Below are positions 20,770 to 33,341 of a stretch of DNA of 64,000 nt, piece by piece (position 1 is the stretch's first letter; each line of letters starts with the position of its first letter). Below the pieces are notes generated by a model that worked only from the letters and a program-made list of their open reading frames with translations, did no database searches and was not told the origin of the DNA. A program made the translations under genes and the position numbers. The DNA comes from Heterobilharzia americana (taxonomy: Eukaryota; Platyhelminthes; Trematoda; Strigeidida; Schistosomatidae), in contig OX104134.1 of the NCBI GenBank assembly GCA_944470555.2, positions 69,434,678 through 69,498,677 on the forward strand, written 5' to 3'.

Positions 20770-22976
20770 CTTGTAACAGAAGATGAGTATATTTTATCAA
20801 AAGAAGAATAAGAGATACCACCAATTATCACAAGTTCGCGTAAGCATAAAGTCGATGAAAGTAAGATGACAGTGCAAATGTACTATTTTAAAAATCTCAA
20901 TACTCTTTATTAATTAAAACGTTTGACTGCTCTTAGGATCTAATAAAGGATCGTTATGCTCCCTCATCTTATGATAACTTAGCAGCCAAGTACAAATTCC
21001 TACAGTGGCTTGTAATCCATATATGCCGTTTGAAAGTAGATGATAATATTTGAATGACCACACTGAAGCAAACAGAGCAGAGTTCGAGGCTTTATCGTAT
21101 GGATCGATAGCTGAGCGCCCAGACTAATCAGCCACAGCTCCATTCACAGTAGATATAACAGTCTTTTTATCGACTGACATGATTAAAACTGTCAACATTG
21201 CAACTTTTAGTAAAATCACAAAAATAGAGCAGATTATTTCTCATTCCCAAATATGTTGTTGCTATCAAACATTAAAAGCAGTGAATGGTCGAAAATCATG
21301 TTTTTAATGGGTTCCATGAAGAAGATGTGTTAGCAAGCCACAAGCAAAGAAGTAACCTGACAGAAGCTTAAATTTATGTTGGTGAATGATATATTAAGAC
21401 AAGCCACAACTATTACACCCGGTGGAATCAAATTACGCTAACTAAAAAGGCTGCTAGAACGCATATTATCTGACTCTTCTGTCCCTCAAGAATTTAGAAA
21501 TCACTGAAACATTAGTGCTTACCTTTACTTGGAAACTGATATCACAATACATCCAAGTATTACAATAGACAAGTCAACAAAAATTACTGATAGCAACTTT
21601 CTGTAGCAGTCTCAAAACGCCAAAACTACACGTTTGTTAATCAACACGTCAGTATGTGTTACATAGTTGGCCTAAAAATAAATGTTTTATCATTTTACTG
21701 CTTATTTTGTTTACGAGGAATGCGCTGATGATAAAGGATGAAATTTAAAATTTCTTGTTCGATAGCCCACATGTATATTGGCAACTTACACTATATCGAC
21801 AGGTGACCGGGAAAATGTGGCTCATTCACGGAATCATTCGGCTTCCAAGCTATGAGCTGTATGCAAAAATGCTGCTGCTACCTCAGACTCAGTAAGTATT
21901 GTAGATCCTCATGAAATAAGTGTGGCTCATAGCTACATCCATAATAAGTTGATTATTATGAATTAATTTTCTAGCCGGCGACAGAAGCAGACAATATTAC
22001 ACTAATTTCTCTAAAAACCCATTTAGCGTCAAAATTGGAAACAGTTACCTGAAAAAAGCTCATTAATTCAAAGGCTGGAATGCCTGTTACAGAGCATGAA
22101 TAACATAAGTTATGCATAATACTAAAGAATCTCTTCAAAACAATAACGTAGGACTTTCTGATCCTCAGTCCTGTACACAAATGTTATTAGGTGCTTGTCA
22201 GTTTCAAAATGCTTTTTATCGAAATAAAACCGCTTTTCAATCTTAAGAGAAGATAAAAGAGAACAAGATTTGATAAAATATTCAAAATATTTCTCACAAA
22301 GTGGCCATCTAGAAAATTGGTACATTCTTAACTTGAATAAAGAGAAAGAATATGCGCATATCTGACGATACAAGTAACAAACAGTTTGGGCACAAAACTA
22401 ATTGGTTCAAAATATCTGAGCTGATTTATTTACTTTGATGAAATAGTTTTCAGCTAAAAAAAGCAGGTGCTTAATCTTGTAAGTATCTTATCTGTCAAAG
22501 CGGTTATTTCTGCAACATATCTTTAATCCGTCTAGCTGAATAATCATTTTTTACAAAATATGTTTTATTAGTTAGTTGGAACCAAGCAAACAAAAAGTAA
22601 GAGCCTATAAAAGTGTATCATTTCGAATTACCATGACTCATAGCACAAAAAGGGGTGAACAGAAATGGAATGATTTCGCAGCAGACGAAAAGGATACCAG
22701 GAAAGCTAAAATCGATGGATATAAGTTTCAGTTCAAAAATGAGGATTGTGTCGGCAAACTGGGATGAAATCTTTTTATTTCATTGGGTTTTCATCAGCTG
22801 CCTACAACCTATACGTAAACACAAATGTAGACTTTTGTGATATTAATCCAAATATTGAAGAGACAGAATGAGGAATAACATAATTAAAACGTTTTGTCCA
22901 TACCTCCATTTATACTAGACACACATTTATAACATAGCAGCATGTAAAGTAGTCAGCTTATTCATTATTTACTTAC
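20770..22976. other. Intron of the tectonic-like gene; nothing else assigned
   Basis: Contains several open frames without recognisable similarity on either strand (for example 22122-22373 minus and 22576-22767 plus). No retroelement family seen elsewhere in the window is evident. Confidence 0.5.
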
Positions 22977-23180
22977 CATGATTTTGTTCCGCTATTTAGA
23001 GTGATATTACCCACTTCTTCATTGAGTACACTTAATTTTATCCAATCACCCAAGCGACTCAATTCTGAGTTACCCCAAACACCAACGTGTGTAATCGGCA
23101 TTTGACCAAAATTTAATACTGATTTAATTTCCGTCTCCAGTTGCGTACAATTTACGAGATTTGTACCAAATGCATTCAAC
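22977..23180 (-). CDS. Exon, tectonic-family protein
   Basis: The minus-strand acceptor gtttgatttttcag precedes 204 nt ending at the strong donor CATG/gtaagt. Translation reads LNAFGTNLVNCTQLETEIKS, then ITHVGVWGNSELSRLGDWIK and ends NSGTKSW. The features C-x-x-L-x-x-x-I, T-H-V-G-x-x-G-N-S and D-W-I correspond to the conserved middle-to-C-terminal region of tectonic proteins. Phase joins perfectly on both sides: AG from the upstream exon plus G gives Arg (VLR/LNAFG), and TG at the end plus G gives Trp. This two-sided phase match is the strongest evidence for a single multi-exon gene. Confidence 0.75.
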
Positions 23181-23284
23181 CTGAAAAATCAAACAAAGAA
23201 GTGAGTTATTTTTTACGACAAAGCAATAGTTCTTCGATAATGAAAGATATATATCGGTTGAAGGCATAGACTTAGACTTAGACT

Positions 23285-24070
23285 TAATGACTAACATCCA
23301 GTTGTCCTTTACACGGGAAGTCGGATTAGCTCTGGTGGGTCATTATTCGGTAAAATCTCTGCATGAATACAAAAAGCTTGCTTGGCTTTTGCCATTTATG
23401 GCATTGCTACGATATCTATTTGACTTTCAAAGGTTGAGTGTATGATGCAACATTTCATTCTCTTCTACTATGAAGCTGTGAAACACGGCCATTATAGGTG
23501 AAGAACGGGGAAAGTAGCTAGGTTTTCTACCACCACTGACTTCATGTGTCATAGAACCACCATGTTAGGGAAATAAAAGTTTGGTGTCATGTGCTAGGTA
23601 AGAGGTTAGTCAGTTAATAATGCTGTGAACTTTCGTCGACTGTGGTAGCTGGGAAGCGCCCCAAGGTTGTCTTGTCATTAGCTGTCTCTTCACGATATGT
23701 TATCTGAAGTAGGTTAAAGCTAGGAAAAGGTGAAGGCTAATCAGACTAAAAGGTTTGATCAATCTTTAAGGTCTTTGACTGTTAATCTGAGGGGTGTAAG
23801 GAAATGTAGACTGCCTGGTTGTGGTTCATATGACAACCGAAATCGGTGGTTGTTGATTCTAGATGCATGGTTCAGAATCACTCTCAGTAAAGCGCAAGTA
23901 CTAATACATTATCTTAATCGTAATCGTAATATCGAATTTTATTGTTGTTCTCCTCTTATCCTCTCATATGATGAATTCCTACCACTTTTAACTTCTTTCC
24001 TCCTTGTCTCTATACTTTTAATCTTGGTGCCAGCTGTCTAGTTGTAGCATTGCACAATCATGCCAGATCT
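23285..24070 (+). pseudogene. Family A element, RT C-terminus and 3' UTR
   Basis: Strongly diverged + strand copy: TREVGLALVGHYSVKSLHEY-like text at 23310-23370 (compare LTWEVGPASVADK in the arms), KCRLPGCGSYDNRNRWLLIL at 23800-23860 (family pattern G-R-C-R-L-P-G-x-G-x-x-D-x-R-N-x-W), then a 3' UTR to about 24070. Many frame breaks indicate an old insertion. It lies within the intron 23181-29374. Confidence 0.7.
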
Positions 24071-24184
24071 CATGATAATGGTGACTGGTTTAGCATTTGT
24101 AAGCATTTTCTTGGCCTTCATAAAGTAGCAAGACCGCGACTTATAGTGTTAAAGTATCATACTACGCAGTATCTACTAGAACAT

Positions 24185-24860
24185 ATTTAGGTATATGTTC
24201 ATCCAGCAGGACGATATCGTCTGCATACTCCAAGTCAACTAAAGTGGAGTAGATCAATCTCTGTGAAGTCAGACGTACCTAAAGTTATGTCTATTAGTGA
24301 GTCTATGAAGAAGTAAAATGGGCATCCCTAGTGGACACTACAGCCCTTATACGGCTTTGTGAGTTCGATTAGAGTGCTTTCATAAGCATTGTATACTTTC
24401 TCGGTACTCCATTCACAGTCAGATACTACCACAACACATCATGATCGACAGGGTTGAATGCCGCCTTCAGGTCAAGAAATATGGCAAGTGTCGGCTGTTG
24501 GGCGGTAGGTATGCCTGTGTTCCAGAACCTGTCAAAAAGTTCAAGTGGGATCGATGCACCCTCGTCCAGCCTTATCTAGAACCTGCCTGGTTTACTCGAG
24601 TTTGCTGGTTTCGAGCTCCAGTTAGGCACTGGATAAATATGAATCCTATGATCTTGGACACAACATCAGTCAAATTAACTCCCCAATAATTACCATAGAG
24701 AGATTAATCTTCCTTCTTATAGACTGAGATGACCAGAGAAGTAGACCAGTCTGATGGCACTACCTCTGACTCCCAAACATTACCTAGTACCTCCGTCACT
24801 TTAGTTAGTAAGTGCCTACAAAACTTAAGGTGGTAAACTGTCGGGTCCTGCGGCTAGGGT
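24185..24860 (-). pseudogene. Family A reverse transcriptase fragment
   Basis: On the minus strand the sequence contains the RT box DLEYADDIVLLDEHI at about 24195-24240, with an intact Y-A-D-D, preceded by motif B-like text and, at 24440-24480, the reversed motif A region (atggcaagtgtcggctg side). N-terminal RT sequence (PGRGCIDP-like) lies at 24540-24600. Stops and indels are frequent. Confidence 0.7.
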
Positions 24861-25059
24861 CCTAAGAATACATAGACACATCAGGAAGTGAAACCCATCG
24901 CCCATGCAAAATGTTAAAGACAAACTGTTATTATTATTATTTTTACTATCAGAGTTGATGGCATTCATTTTAAACATCTTAATCAATATTTATGCTTTGG
25001 TTGTAGAGACTGTCAATAAGTAACCTTCAGATATCTACCAATTTTTGTTTCACGCTCAA
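24861..25059. other. Short unassigned gap between family A pieces
   Basis: Contains a small ATT-rich run near 24930 and no recognised coding sequence. Confidence 0.4.
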
Positions 25060-27478
25060 TAAAATGGCTTAGGAAGCGAAATGACTCAAGCTTTACCCTA
25101 ACGCTCTAGAGCTGTGGCGAAAAACTTTACTTATTTTACTCTCAACCAGTAGGCCATAGGTCTAACCTCACTTTCCCTACCGAGGTATTGACCAGCGACC
25201 CAACTTATGTCCGCTACTTCGATGTGGTGTTCGAGTTTGCGTATCACAATGACCCAACGAGCTATGGCGGTGGAAAACTGGTTCCTTCAAGATCCTTTCA
25301 TACCACAAACGCTTGTTAGATGGTAGTAAGACGAAAACCAGTCACAGTTATAGTATAAATTACTACACTATGATAGGCGGCTGAGGCTGACATCTTAATG
25401 CTGCTAGCTGAATGGGGTGTGATAGTAGTAGGGTGGTTCTCTTGGATGACCAGCAATACCATACTGATACTGCCTTCTCTGTGGAAAGGGGGGATTGAAA
25501 AGGTTGACTCCCAAAATAGCACACTCCTCCATGCCTTACGGTCTTCCAGTGCCGGCGGTATGGGTTCTGTCTGTCCGGTGTTAGAAAAAAGCCCCTCAAA
25601 ATAACAACCCGCAAAAGGCTGAGTGTGACAGACAACAAGCAGATTTCTCATGGCCTCTGCTGTCATACAGCTCTTTCATGTATCTTGAGAAGAACTAGCT
25701 TTCTACGGTGTGGGCAGGCGGGAAGCGCCAACCACCTGCATGCTTCTGGTAGTGCACAAGACCCAATCAAACGTAATCTATCGTTCTCAACTCTGTTCCT
25801 TCCTTGCATTCGCCTCCTGACAGTAACATTAGGCATCCTACGCCTTACCCAACCTCTCATTCTGTCACCATTACCAACGATTCAACCTCATTCACAGCCT
25901 CCTACGACCTCACCGCCAATGTCGTTTGAGAGCTCTCAACGTCGGAAACTTAAGCCAAATCGAACAGCAAGCATCGCTCGTCACAACTCTGGGATCTCGA
26001 AACACCAATGTACACTGTGTCTCAGAGACACGTATACAGACAGGACCCGAGTGTGGTTATCAAATTGAACTCACCTGATCATAGTAGTGAACCTTTAAAA
26101 TTTCCCTGAAGAGTATCCGGAGACCTACCTAATGGCTAGCTTTCATGGACTCGCTGGTGTAGGCCTAGCATTGAGTTGTAGATCAGAAAGTCCACTTCTC
26201 GACTGGATACCAGTTAACAGCCGTCTATGTGCTGTTCGACTGAATGGATCTGTAAGAATTAGGAAGGATCGCCAGACCAACCGATGCCTACTCACAATCT
26301 CCCCCTACGCATGCAACGACTGCAGTTAGCATGATCCAGACGTTAGATTCTATCAGCTGCTGTCAATTTTGCCACAGAATCCAAAACGTTCAGATGCAGT
26401 TAAGACGGCGGATGACTATAACGCTCGAGTATGAAAGCTTAGTCAATCGGAAAGGCATCTCGAGATATTTACGGAATCTCATACCAACGAACAGACATTG
26501 GTGATCATCTGTCACAATTGTGTTCCGACAGTCATTTGTTTCTGACCAGCACCAACTTTAGACAGAACGAGAAACGCTGTCTCACATGGCATCCGCTGAC
26601 ATCAAACCAACTATAAAGACAAATGGATCATATTGCTGTAAGCCATCATTGGATAGGATCGATGGAGGGTTGCCGCTCTTTCTGGGGTACCAGTTTAGAC
26701 CTCACACGTTAGTATGAACTCTCATATGTCTACGCCTTACTGGCTGCAAGAAACATGCGGTGGTAAAGTCTGTCTGTGATCGATTGGTAAATGAAGACAC
26801 CAAATACGTTCCTAGGGAAGAGTTACCTAAGTATTTATCTGGACGTGACAGTAATGCTCATCTTAAAGAAACCTGGCATGATGTTATGCTTGCTGTAGAA
26901 ACAGTGGTAAAAACATTTGGTAACCTACACACAAAGATTAGCAGAAGCCATTGGATTCCCACGACGTCATCCAAAATGATTGATACGAAAAGACTGGTTC
27001 CAGCTGACTCTGACCACGATGAAGGGCGAAAACAACTTGCACGCAGGTAGCTGAAGAGTCTTCGCAATGACGGCGAGCAGTGGTGGGTGACAAAAGCTAG
27101 GGAGAAGGCATCAGGGTTAGAGAAAACTTATTAAAGATACCTCCAGGAAGAAGACGATGGTCAGTGGAAGAATCACTGAAAACGATGGAATTTTGATAAC
27201 CTCCCAGGACAGGAGGCTAAAATGTTTAGCAGAATACACTAAAGCACAGTTTAGTTGCACCTCAGAAATGCTACAGTGGCCCAACATTCAGCCTAAACCT
27301 GAATAATATGTAGGTATTGGTCCTCCAAATATTCTTGAAGTTCAGAAGGCTGCATCGAACATGAAACATTGCAAAGCAAAAGGACCTGATAGTGTAACAC
27401 CCGGTAACTATTTAAACTTATTCGGGATACCAGGACTGTGCCTCAATGCATTTTGCTCAAGGTTCTAGCCGCCTGTTT
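25060..27478 (+). pseudogene. Family A element, long 5' UTR, endonuclease and RT start (A4)
   Basis: The copy with the longest 5' UTR (about 25060-25900) of the family. The endonuclease region reads RALNVGNLSQIEQQASLVTT near 25930, VSETRIQTGP near 26020 (catalytic Glu intact), MASFHGLAGVGLALSCRSES and DWIPVNSRLCAVRL at 26132-26240, and SLTWHPLTSNQL-like text near 26590. The linker at 26760-27050 holds a 96-codon frame, and VQKAASNMKHCKAKGPDSVT at 27330-27400 is the conserved K-x-K-A-x-G-P-D segment before the RT. The element stops near 27478, where minus-strand RT sequence soon follows. Diverged and broken; an old insertion inside the tectonic-like intron. Confidence 0.8.
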
Positions 27479-27539
27479 GCGAGGTTATAAGTGTTCCCTC
27501 TTTTCCAGTGATTGTTTCGTTCATCATCTTCTTTCTGGT

Positions 27540-28250
27540 ACTCAGAAGACTTTGCATCTTTTCAGAGTCTTCACCTAACAGGATTATGTCATCTATGTAG
27601 TCTAGATCTATGAAAGATTCTCTTGTGACAAAATCAATCCCTTCAGTGAGATGATGAGGTTGAAACTTCCATGAGTGCATCTATGGTGAAGATAAGTAAG
27701 AATGAAGAGAGTTGACGTACTTTACGGACACCACACGGGGGATACAGATCACCTAATACCTCAGCATAGGCTGGTACATGCTAATGAGCGTTCGAAAACA
27801 GAGCCTTCAACAGAGTGATGTACTTAATCGGGACTCGTTTTAGTAAGAGACATTGTCATAAGACCTCTGGATAGATGAATTGGGATGTTGTCTTCAGGTT
27901 GAGAAACAGAGTCAGTACTGGGCGTTGTAAAGTGTTCCTGGAGCTGTTGGGGTGTGATTATCTGGTCGATGCACCCACGACCAGGTCTGAAGCCTGTCTG
28001 GTTTTCTCGGATTTTGCTGTCGTCGTGCTTCACTTAGATGTCTGACTACGATGAAACCTAAGTTCATGAAAATGCTATTAGTCATTAATCCATTAGTAGA
28101 ACTTGAGCATTGATGTTGTGTATAATTTCTTTCCAGATTGCCCATTTGATATGAAAGACTGTTCGTCAGACTGATTTCTCTGCAGTTGACAACATAGGAC
28201 TTCTCTCCTTACTTGAAGGCCGGTACAATCAGTGATTGCAACCATTCAAG
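27540..28250 (-). pseudogene. Family A reverse transcriptase fragment sharing a perfect tract with the arms
   Basis: Minus strand: RENQTGFRPGRGCIDQI (about 28010-27960), the scrambled palm region identical to that in the arms, and the RT box DYIDDIILLGEDSEKMQSLL near 27560-27610. The section 27567-27969 is identical to 518-920 (and to the right arm), while the flanks differ: TGFRPGRGC versus TAFRPGRGY, and SEKMQSLL versus AEKMRSLL. An unrelated insert of about 100 bp seems to interrupt the RT entry region near 28060-28160. Confidence 0.8.
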
Positions 28251-29374
28251 GTGGATGATTGTTATAGAATTCCCGAATAGTACATCGCGGTAAGCGAGAA
28301 TAATTCTCTACACAGCATGTATCAAAAGCCACTAAATACGCCGATGATCAGTGTCAGCCGGTCTTAATTTTTTCAAAAACTAAACTGTCTTAGCAACTAC
28401 GTGAATTTGTGTGCACTAGTAAGTGGGTCAGACCTTTTATGTGTCGTCTAATGATACTACTTTGTTGCAATAGGATTCTCACTGGGGACCCACTGGTTGA
28501 CAATCGACTGCCTAAACCATTGAGTAATGGCTGCGTAAACTGAGAGGGCATCAGTTCATCAAGTCTTTGTCTGTGGGTCTCAGCCATGTCAGGCAATTTT
28601 ACACCGTTTAGTGCGAACAGGATATAAAATATTGTATGGAAATACTTAGTGATATGGTTGGAAACTAGTAAAGAGGAGGTTGATGTAATCACTGCTTACC
28701 AACTCTGAAGCCTTGGACAATGCATGAATGGTGATCTTTGTGTTTTTCTTCTCATTCAGTTTTTTTTACTGGTATGTTATTCTACTCCTGCTTAATTATT
28801 CCTTTTGTCTTATTTTGAAGTGTTGCAACTTGAACTGATCTACTTTTGTGTAAAATTCTACGTTGATCTATTTGCCTGAGCAAAAATGGACCTTATATTT
28901 GAAGGTTTTTGTAACTGAAACTGATGATGTAAGTGCTTCACACTTCCAATCACCCCAAACCTTTGAATGCGACAGAAGTTGATCTGCAGCTTCAGTGTAG
29001 TTTAGTTGGCACAAAATATGAATAGACGATATTCCAGACTACTTGTTGGATTCATCTAGAGAGCAGTGTGGTCACAGGCCGAGATTTTCATAATGATGGC
29101 TAGAGACAATAAGTGACAAATAGTTACCTGGATGTCAGCAGTAAGCTTCGATTCTGGTTTTGTGTATTTTTCATTCTTTCTTACCTCTTTTTTGTCATAT
29201 TCATCAATATCATTAATATGAGTAATTCATGCATGTCCTAATACTAAAAAGGGGGTACTTCAGGTCAGTCTCAATGCTGTTGCCTTCAGTCAACACCTTA
29301 AATCATACGACTAGCGAACATTACAATAATAAGGATTTAAAATATGAAGTGATCAAGATAAAATTCAAAATCAC
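28251..29374. other. Intron of tectonic-like gene; possible dispersed repeat at 28390-28690
   Basis: On the minus strand an open stretch reads MAETHRQRLDELMPSQFTQP; the surrounding text looks like a dispersed repeat rather than an exon, but I cannot name the family. Nothing else assigned. Confidence 0.35.
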
Positions 29375-29682
29375 CTAAGTACACATGAACTGAAGGTATT
29401 CTGTCCAAATAATACCGTTTTGATTTGACCAGTTAACTTCGGTTGTACCTCACAAATACCAGTATTCGGTATTGGCCACCATCCAAAACTTATCTCACCA
29501 TATTCATCTTGATAGGCTGAAGGATTTATTGGATATGGTGACATAATTATTTGCGACCTGGTGGCATTACTTTGAACATAACCTGCTCGAATTGGATAGA
29601 GTTTTTGGTAACCTGGAGTGCCACTGTGATAATCAGTGATTAATGGTTGAACTATGGTGCCTGAACTCGGCAAGCTGCCTCC
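29375..29682 (-). CDS. Exon, tectonic-family protein (G-x-P-G-Y and L-F-G-Q-x-T region)
   Basis: The minus-strand acceptor ttgttttacag is followed by 308 nt and the donor CTTAG/gtgatt. The translation starts GGSLPSSGTIVQPLITDYHS, continues GTPGYQKLYPIRAGY, and ends TVLFGQNTFSSCVLR. In tectonic proteins the conserved order is S-G-N-P-G-Y, a P-x-x-A-G strand, a stretch beginning G-x-C, and V-L-F-G-x-x-x-x-S-G-C-x-L; all occur here in that order (GICEVQPKLTGQIKTVLFGQ). Two bases AG are left for the next exon, which supplies the needed G. Start phase is 0. Confidence 0.75.
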
Positions 29683-30710
29683 CTGTAAAACACAAAATAA
29701 AAGGCAGTTTACCCAAAGTAATGAAAATAAAAAGGTATTCTATCGACAATGTAAGTTTATAATCCCTACTAATGAATGAAGTTCATAATCCAGTAAGAGC
29801 TGATACAACTCTGTCAGAAATCTTGTGTAAGTCAAATATTTTGCTGTTATATCTCAGGACGCTTTATACCTAGGTTTCACGCTCGTTGCTGACCATCAAC
29901 AAGGCATATCTGTAACCAGTGTTTCGTTGGTGATTCGAAACTGCATCAACAAGTGTTGAAATCACAAAATTTACCAGGATTGACTTCCAGTATCTGACAC
30001 AGGAGAAAGTGCACCGCAGTGTTCAGTCACTTGACATATTGACCATATTTCAAAACTGATGGATAAACTTTGGCTATTGTTGATTCCTAAAGACTAGGCA
30101 ACCATATTAGCTAAAAGCTAAATACCAATTCGTATGCAAAGTCAGATATTTGAAGGCTATTAAGATTACATAAAGGATAATGAAATATAGACTTGTTACA
30201 TGTTGTAACTCCTTAAAAATTTATGGTCCCCAGTCTGAATCAAGCTCTACATTCATGTGTTAACATGTCGATCGCTAGCATACCAAGATGGAATATGATC
30301 GAAGATGTTTGAAGAATTCAAACTCAGATATTAGTTCATAACCTTCAAATTCAACTACATTCCTGAATTTATTTTGGTTCTTATTTACAAGGTGAATTTT
30401 CGCATATTTCAGATAAAGAAGTAAGCAATTGGCTGAAATAGGTGGTTATAACCTGAAAAAAGTTACTGATCAGAAATCACCCTAAACCTTGAGCTTAGGT
30501 AAGCTGTAAAGTATTGATCGCCAAGCGTTTGGTGTAGTAACTTGATATTCACATGTTTACTTGTAAATTGGAGGATTCTTGGTTTCGGTATTTTTATAGT
30601 CTAAAGTGTAGTGAACTGTAAAGGGGACTCATGCTAGAATCATTTGTCAAATACCATCATAATCGGCTTATTTGAAAACCACAGCATCAAATTAATTTCT
30701 GTTTCTTTAG
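29683..30710. other. Unassigned intron-like DNA
   Basis: No gene or known repeat recognised. Confidence 0.4.
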
Positions 30711-30829
30711 TATTATTACGCTTTAATAGATTATTGAGTGAATTAGATAAAAGTTTTAGAGTACCTAATCACCAACCAAGGTTTTATTCAGTAAAAATGG
30801 GAACGTTTGAGACGAATGAATCGATTTGA
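30711..30829 (+). CDS. Possible small C-terminal exon, unknown protein
   Basis: A strong acceptor-like sequence (aatttctgtttctttag) precedes a frame LLRFNRLLSELDKSFRVPN continuing HQPRFYSVKMG to a TGA at 30829. Composition is protein-like and not a shadow of a retroelement. No partner exon, donor or polyadenylation signal was found, and the segment lies on the strand opposite to the tectonic-like gene. I do not recognise the family. It may be chance. Confidence 0.25.
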
Positions 30830-32822
30830 TGTAAAGTTTATGCATTGTGAGGCAGAATGAAAATCAGTTGTCATGTACAATGTGAACTATTTGCTTTTTT
30901 GTATCATCACGAAGATATAATTAACCAAAATTGTCACACGATGATTTTAAACGTAGATATTGGTTTTTCTAATTAGTCACCGTAACTGCTATAATTGCTA
31001 GAAATTAATGCCTAATTAAACATATTTTCGTTCCAGTTGATTCTAAATTAGAAATAACTTGCGCCTTAGAAATATGTTAAAGTATGCATCAATCACACTA
31101 GGTAGCATTCATAAGGTGAGGTAGGTAAATCTCATCTCTTACCTAGAAATGAGTGAGCAAAGTGTCTTCATATTCTTAGACTGGGTAATACAGCATATTA
31201 AACTGATATGTAATGTATTATATGATTAGACGCAATCGGCAAGAAGTCCTAGACCTATCTTTCAGGCTCGCTCGATTTCATCAGTAAGGTATACCTGCAA
31301 CCTTGGGAGAGCTGAAGTCCCCTCAGTGGTTCGGACCCGTGTCATCCTGTGCTGCAGTTAGAGACGTGAATACTGAGCTGCTCGGGTAGTGACTGATGTC
31401 ATTTAGACACGTAATCTGCACCACTTACTTTTAAGGTCTTATGGTCGTGATCTTGAGTGATTTCATACCATGAACTAGTACCTAATCAGGGATGGAGCAT
31501 AGTTCCCCAGAACTTGGGCTCCGTATAATAAGTTATCTGTTTATGAAGAAAATTTATATCAACACAGTATTTTGAATGTAGTCACAGCCCTTCGTAGCTT
31601 TCTGTCAACTTCAATCACAATCGCAATTCACTAAAATCAATTTACCAACTACCGTCACTCCATTTTAGTTGGTTTATCATACGTATTACATAGCGAAACA
31701 GTATTGTCTACTGAACAAAGTTTCCGACAAAACTTATGTCTGTAGTCACATTAAGGTAACACCACAACTTTGAGGGATGCTTTATATGGTTATAATTTTC
31801 TCTTTTTCCGCATAATATAGAGAGCAGAATTTCCAGTATATCTGGAAAAGATGGTGTACAGTTCCTACTGCACGCACTTGGTGTTGATTCGATAACCAAG
31901 GACTATGTTATTGATTTCTGTCTGTCTGTCAGCTAAGTAGTTAGTTTTAAAGACTGCCGGCTTGTCCCTTCCTACCTATGTTTCAAAGTTGTGAAGTTAC
32001 TTCCAAATGAATATAGAGACTAAGTTGTGTCCGAAAAGCAGTTTGGCAAATAACAATGTTTCACTGCCTGATGCACTTCAAAACTAACAAAAATTAAATA
32101 ACCTACTGTTACAGTGTCCAGGTTTTACTCTTATATAAACTTCACTTAGTTCAGGTATTCTATTCAACAGTCGATCAGTCACTGTACCTTACTTACTAAC
32201 TTCGACTCGGCATTCAATAAGATCTGGCTGTGCAGCTAACTCTTATTCATATGACGTCCCAGTAAAACTTTCCGGGACTGAAGAGAACATAAGATCCATG
32301 TAACAGCTCAACGTGTTGGGTGAGTTGATAGAGCTCCAAGATGACATACTGGGGGTCTCTAATTTGAATTCTGTTGCAGATGAGGTTTCCATTGCAACTC
32401 AATTATCATCAACGTTCTGATTTTAGACGATGATTGATAACTGGTTAGTGGGTATCGGTTTTTTCTAGCCGTAAAGTTGTTTTAAAACAGTACTTTCACT
32501 TAAAATAAACTGTTCTGAAAAGTCATCACGAAACTGTTCACTTCTGTCATTTTATGAAAATTTCATTTGAACAGTTACGACAGAATACAGGCACTAAGTG
32601 TACTGCGCAAGACGTGTGAAAACATTTTAGTGAATAAAACACAGTGAACTGGTATGAACTAATTCAAATTTTGGTCGTGAACATTAAGAAACTTGACTAG
32701 ATTATACAATAGATTTAGGTCTATGGCCTTTTCATATGTATACATTTTACTTATTTTAGCAGTTGTTTGGTAGAGGATGTTATTATAGGTGTAAAACTTG
32801 GGAGCTGTGGTAGAATTTAATT
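30830..32822. other. Unassigned DNA with diverged dispersed repeats
   Basis: About 31840-31925 (gcacttggtgttgattcgataaccaagga and onward) is similar to 33045-33105 (gtgttgggtgctgattcgatgcacaagga), suggesting two diverged copies of one repeat in the same orientation. Text near 31230-31420 also looks like a dispersed repeat. No coding potential assigned. Confidence 0.35.
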
Positions 32823-32920
32823 CCATATTAGATTTGTTTATTTGATTTATAATACACAGTGATCTGGTATTATTTACTTCATGACGTTTCGAGCATAAAT
32901 GATTATTGCTCATAATCATT
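32823..32920. repeat. Inverted repeat, left copy (about 98 bp)
   Basis: Reverse complement of 33244-33341 with roughly 85-90% agreement by eye (shared core atgattatgagcaataatc and atttatgctcgaaac). The two copies flank a 323-bp spacer. The outer 23 bp of each copy is itself nearly palindromic. The arrangement resembles terminal inverted repeats of a small non-autonomous transposon, or two oppositely oriented copies of a repeat; no transposase is present and no target-site duplication was established. Confidence 0.7.
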
Positions 32921-33243
32921 TCAATGTAATCACACTACTTTCGACATCTGATTTCTATAGTTATGTCAGCACATATGATTTGTTTTTATTGGTAGTAAAA
33001 GTTTCCATATCTCTGGTATAGACGTTGTGCTATTACTGTTACATGTGTTGGGTGCTGATTCGATGCACAAGGATTCAGTACTCAATCTCTCTCTCCACTT
33101 ATTTATATTGGACATAAATACAGAGGTTTCATCGCATAAACCCAAATGTGTGGTTGTGTGTTAATGCATCCATTGCAATAGCCAAGATTTTTTCTGGACT
33201 ATTGATCTTATTCGGGCTGTCATTCTATATTTAGCTAAACAGA

Positions 33244-33341
33244 TATGATTATGAGCAATAATCATTTATGCTCGAAACATCATCAAGTAAATAATACTGT
33301 ATCACTGTGTTATGGATTAAATAAACAAATCTTATATGGAG
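33244..33341. repeat. Inverted repeat, right copy (about 98 bp)
   Basis: Partner of 32823-32920. An 80-codon minus-strand and a 75-codon plus-strand open frame overlap just to its right (33249-33579), neither recognisable. Confidence 0.7.

Noticed and set aside
22576..22767. 63-codon + strand frame with charged composition
   Set aside because: No acceptor/donor structure consistent with neighbours and no recognisable motif; it lies in the intron of the minus-strand gene.
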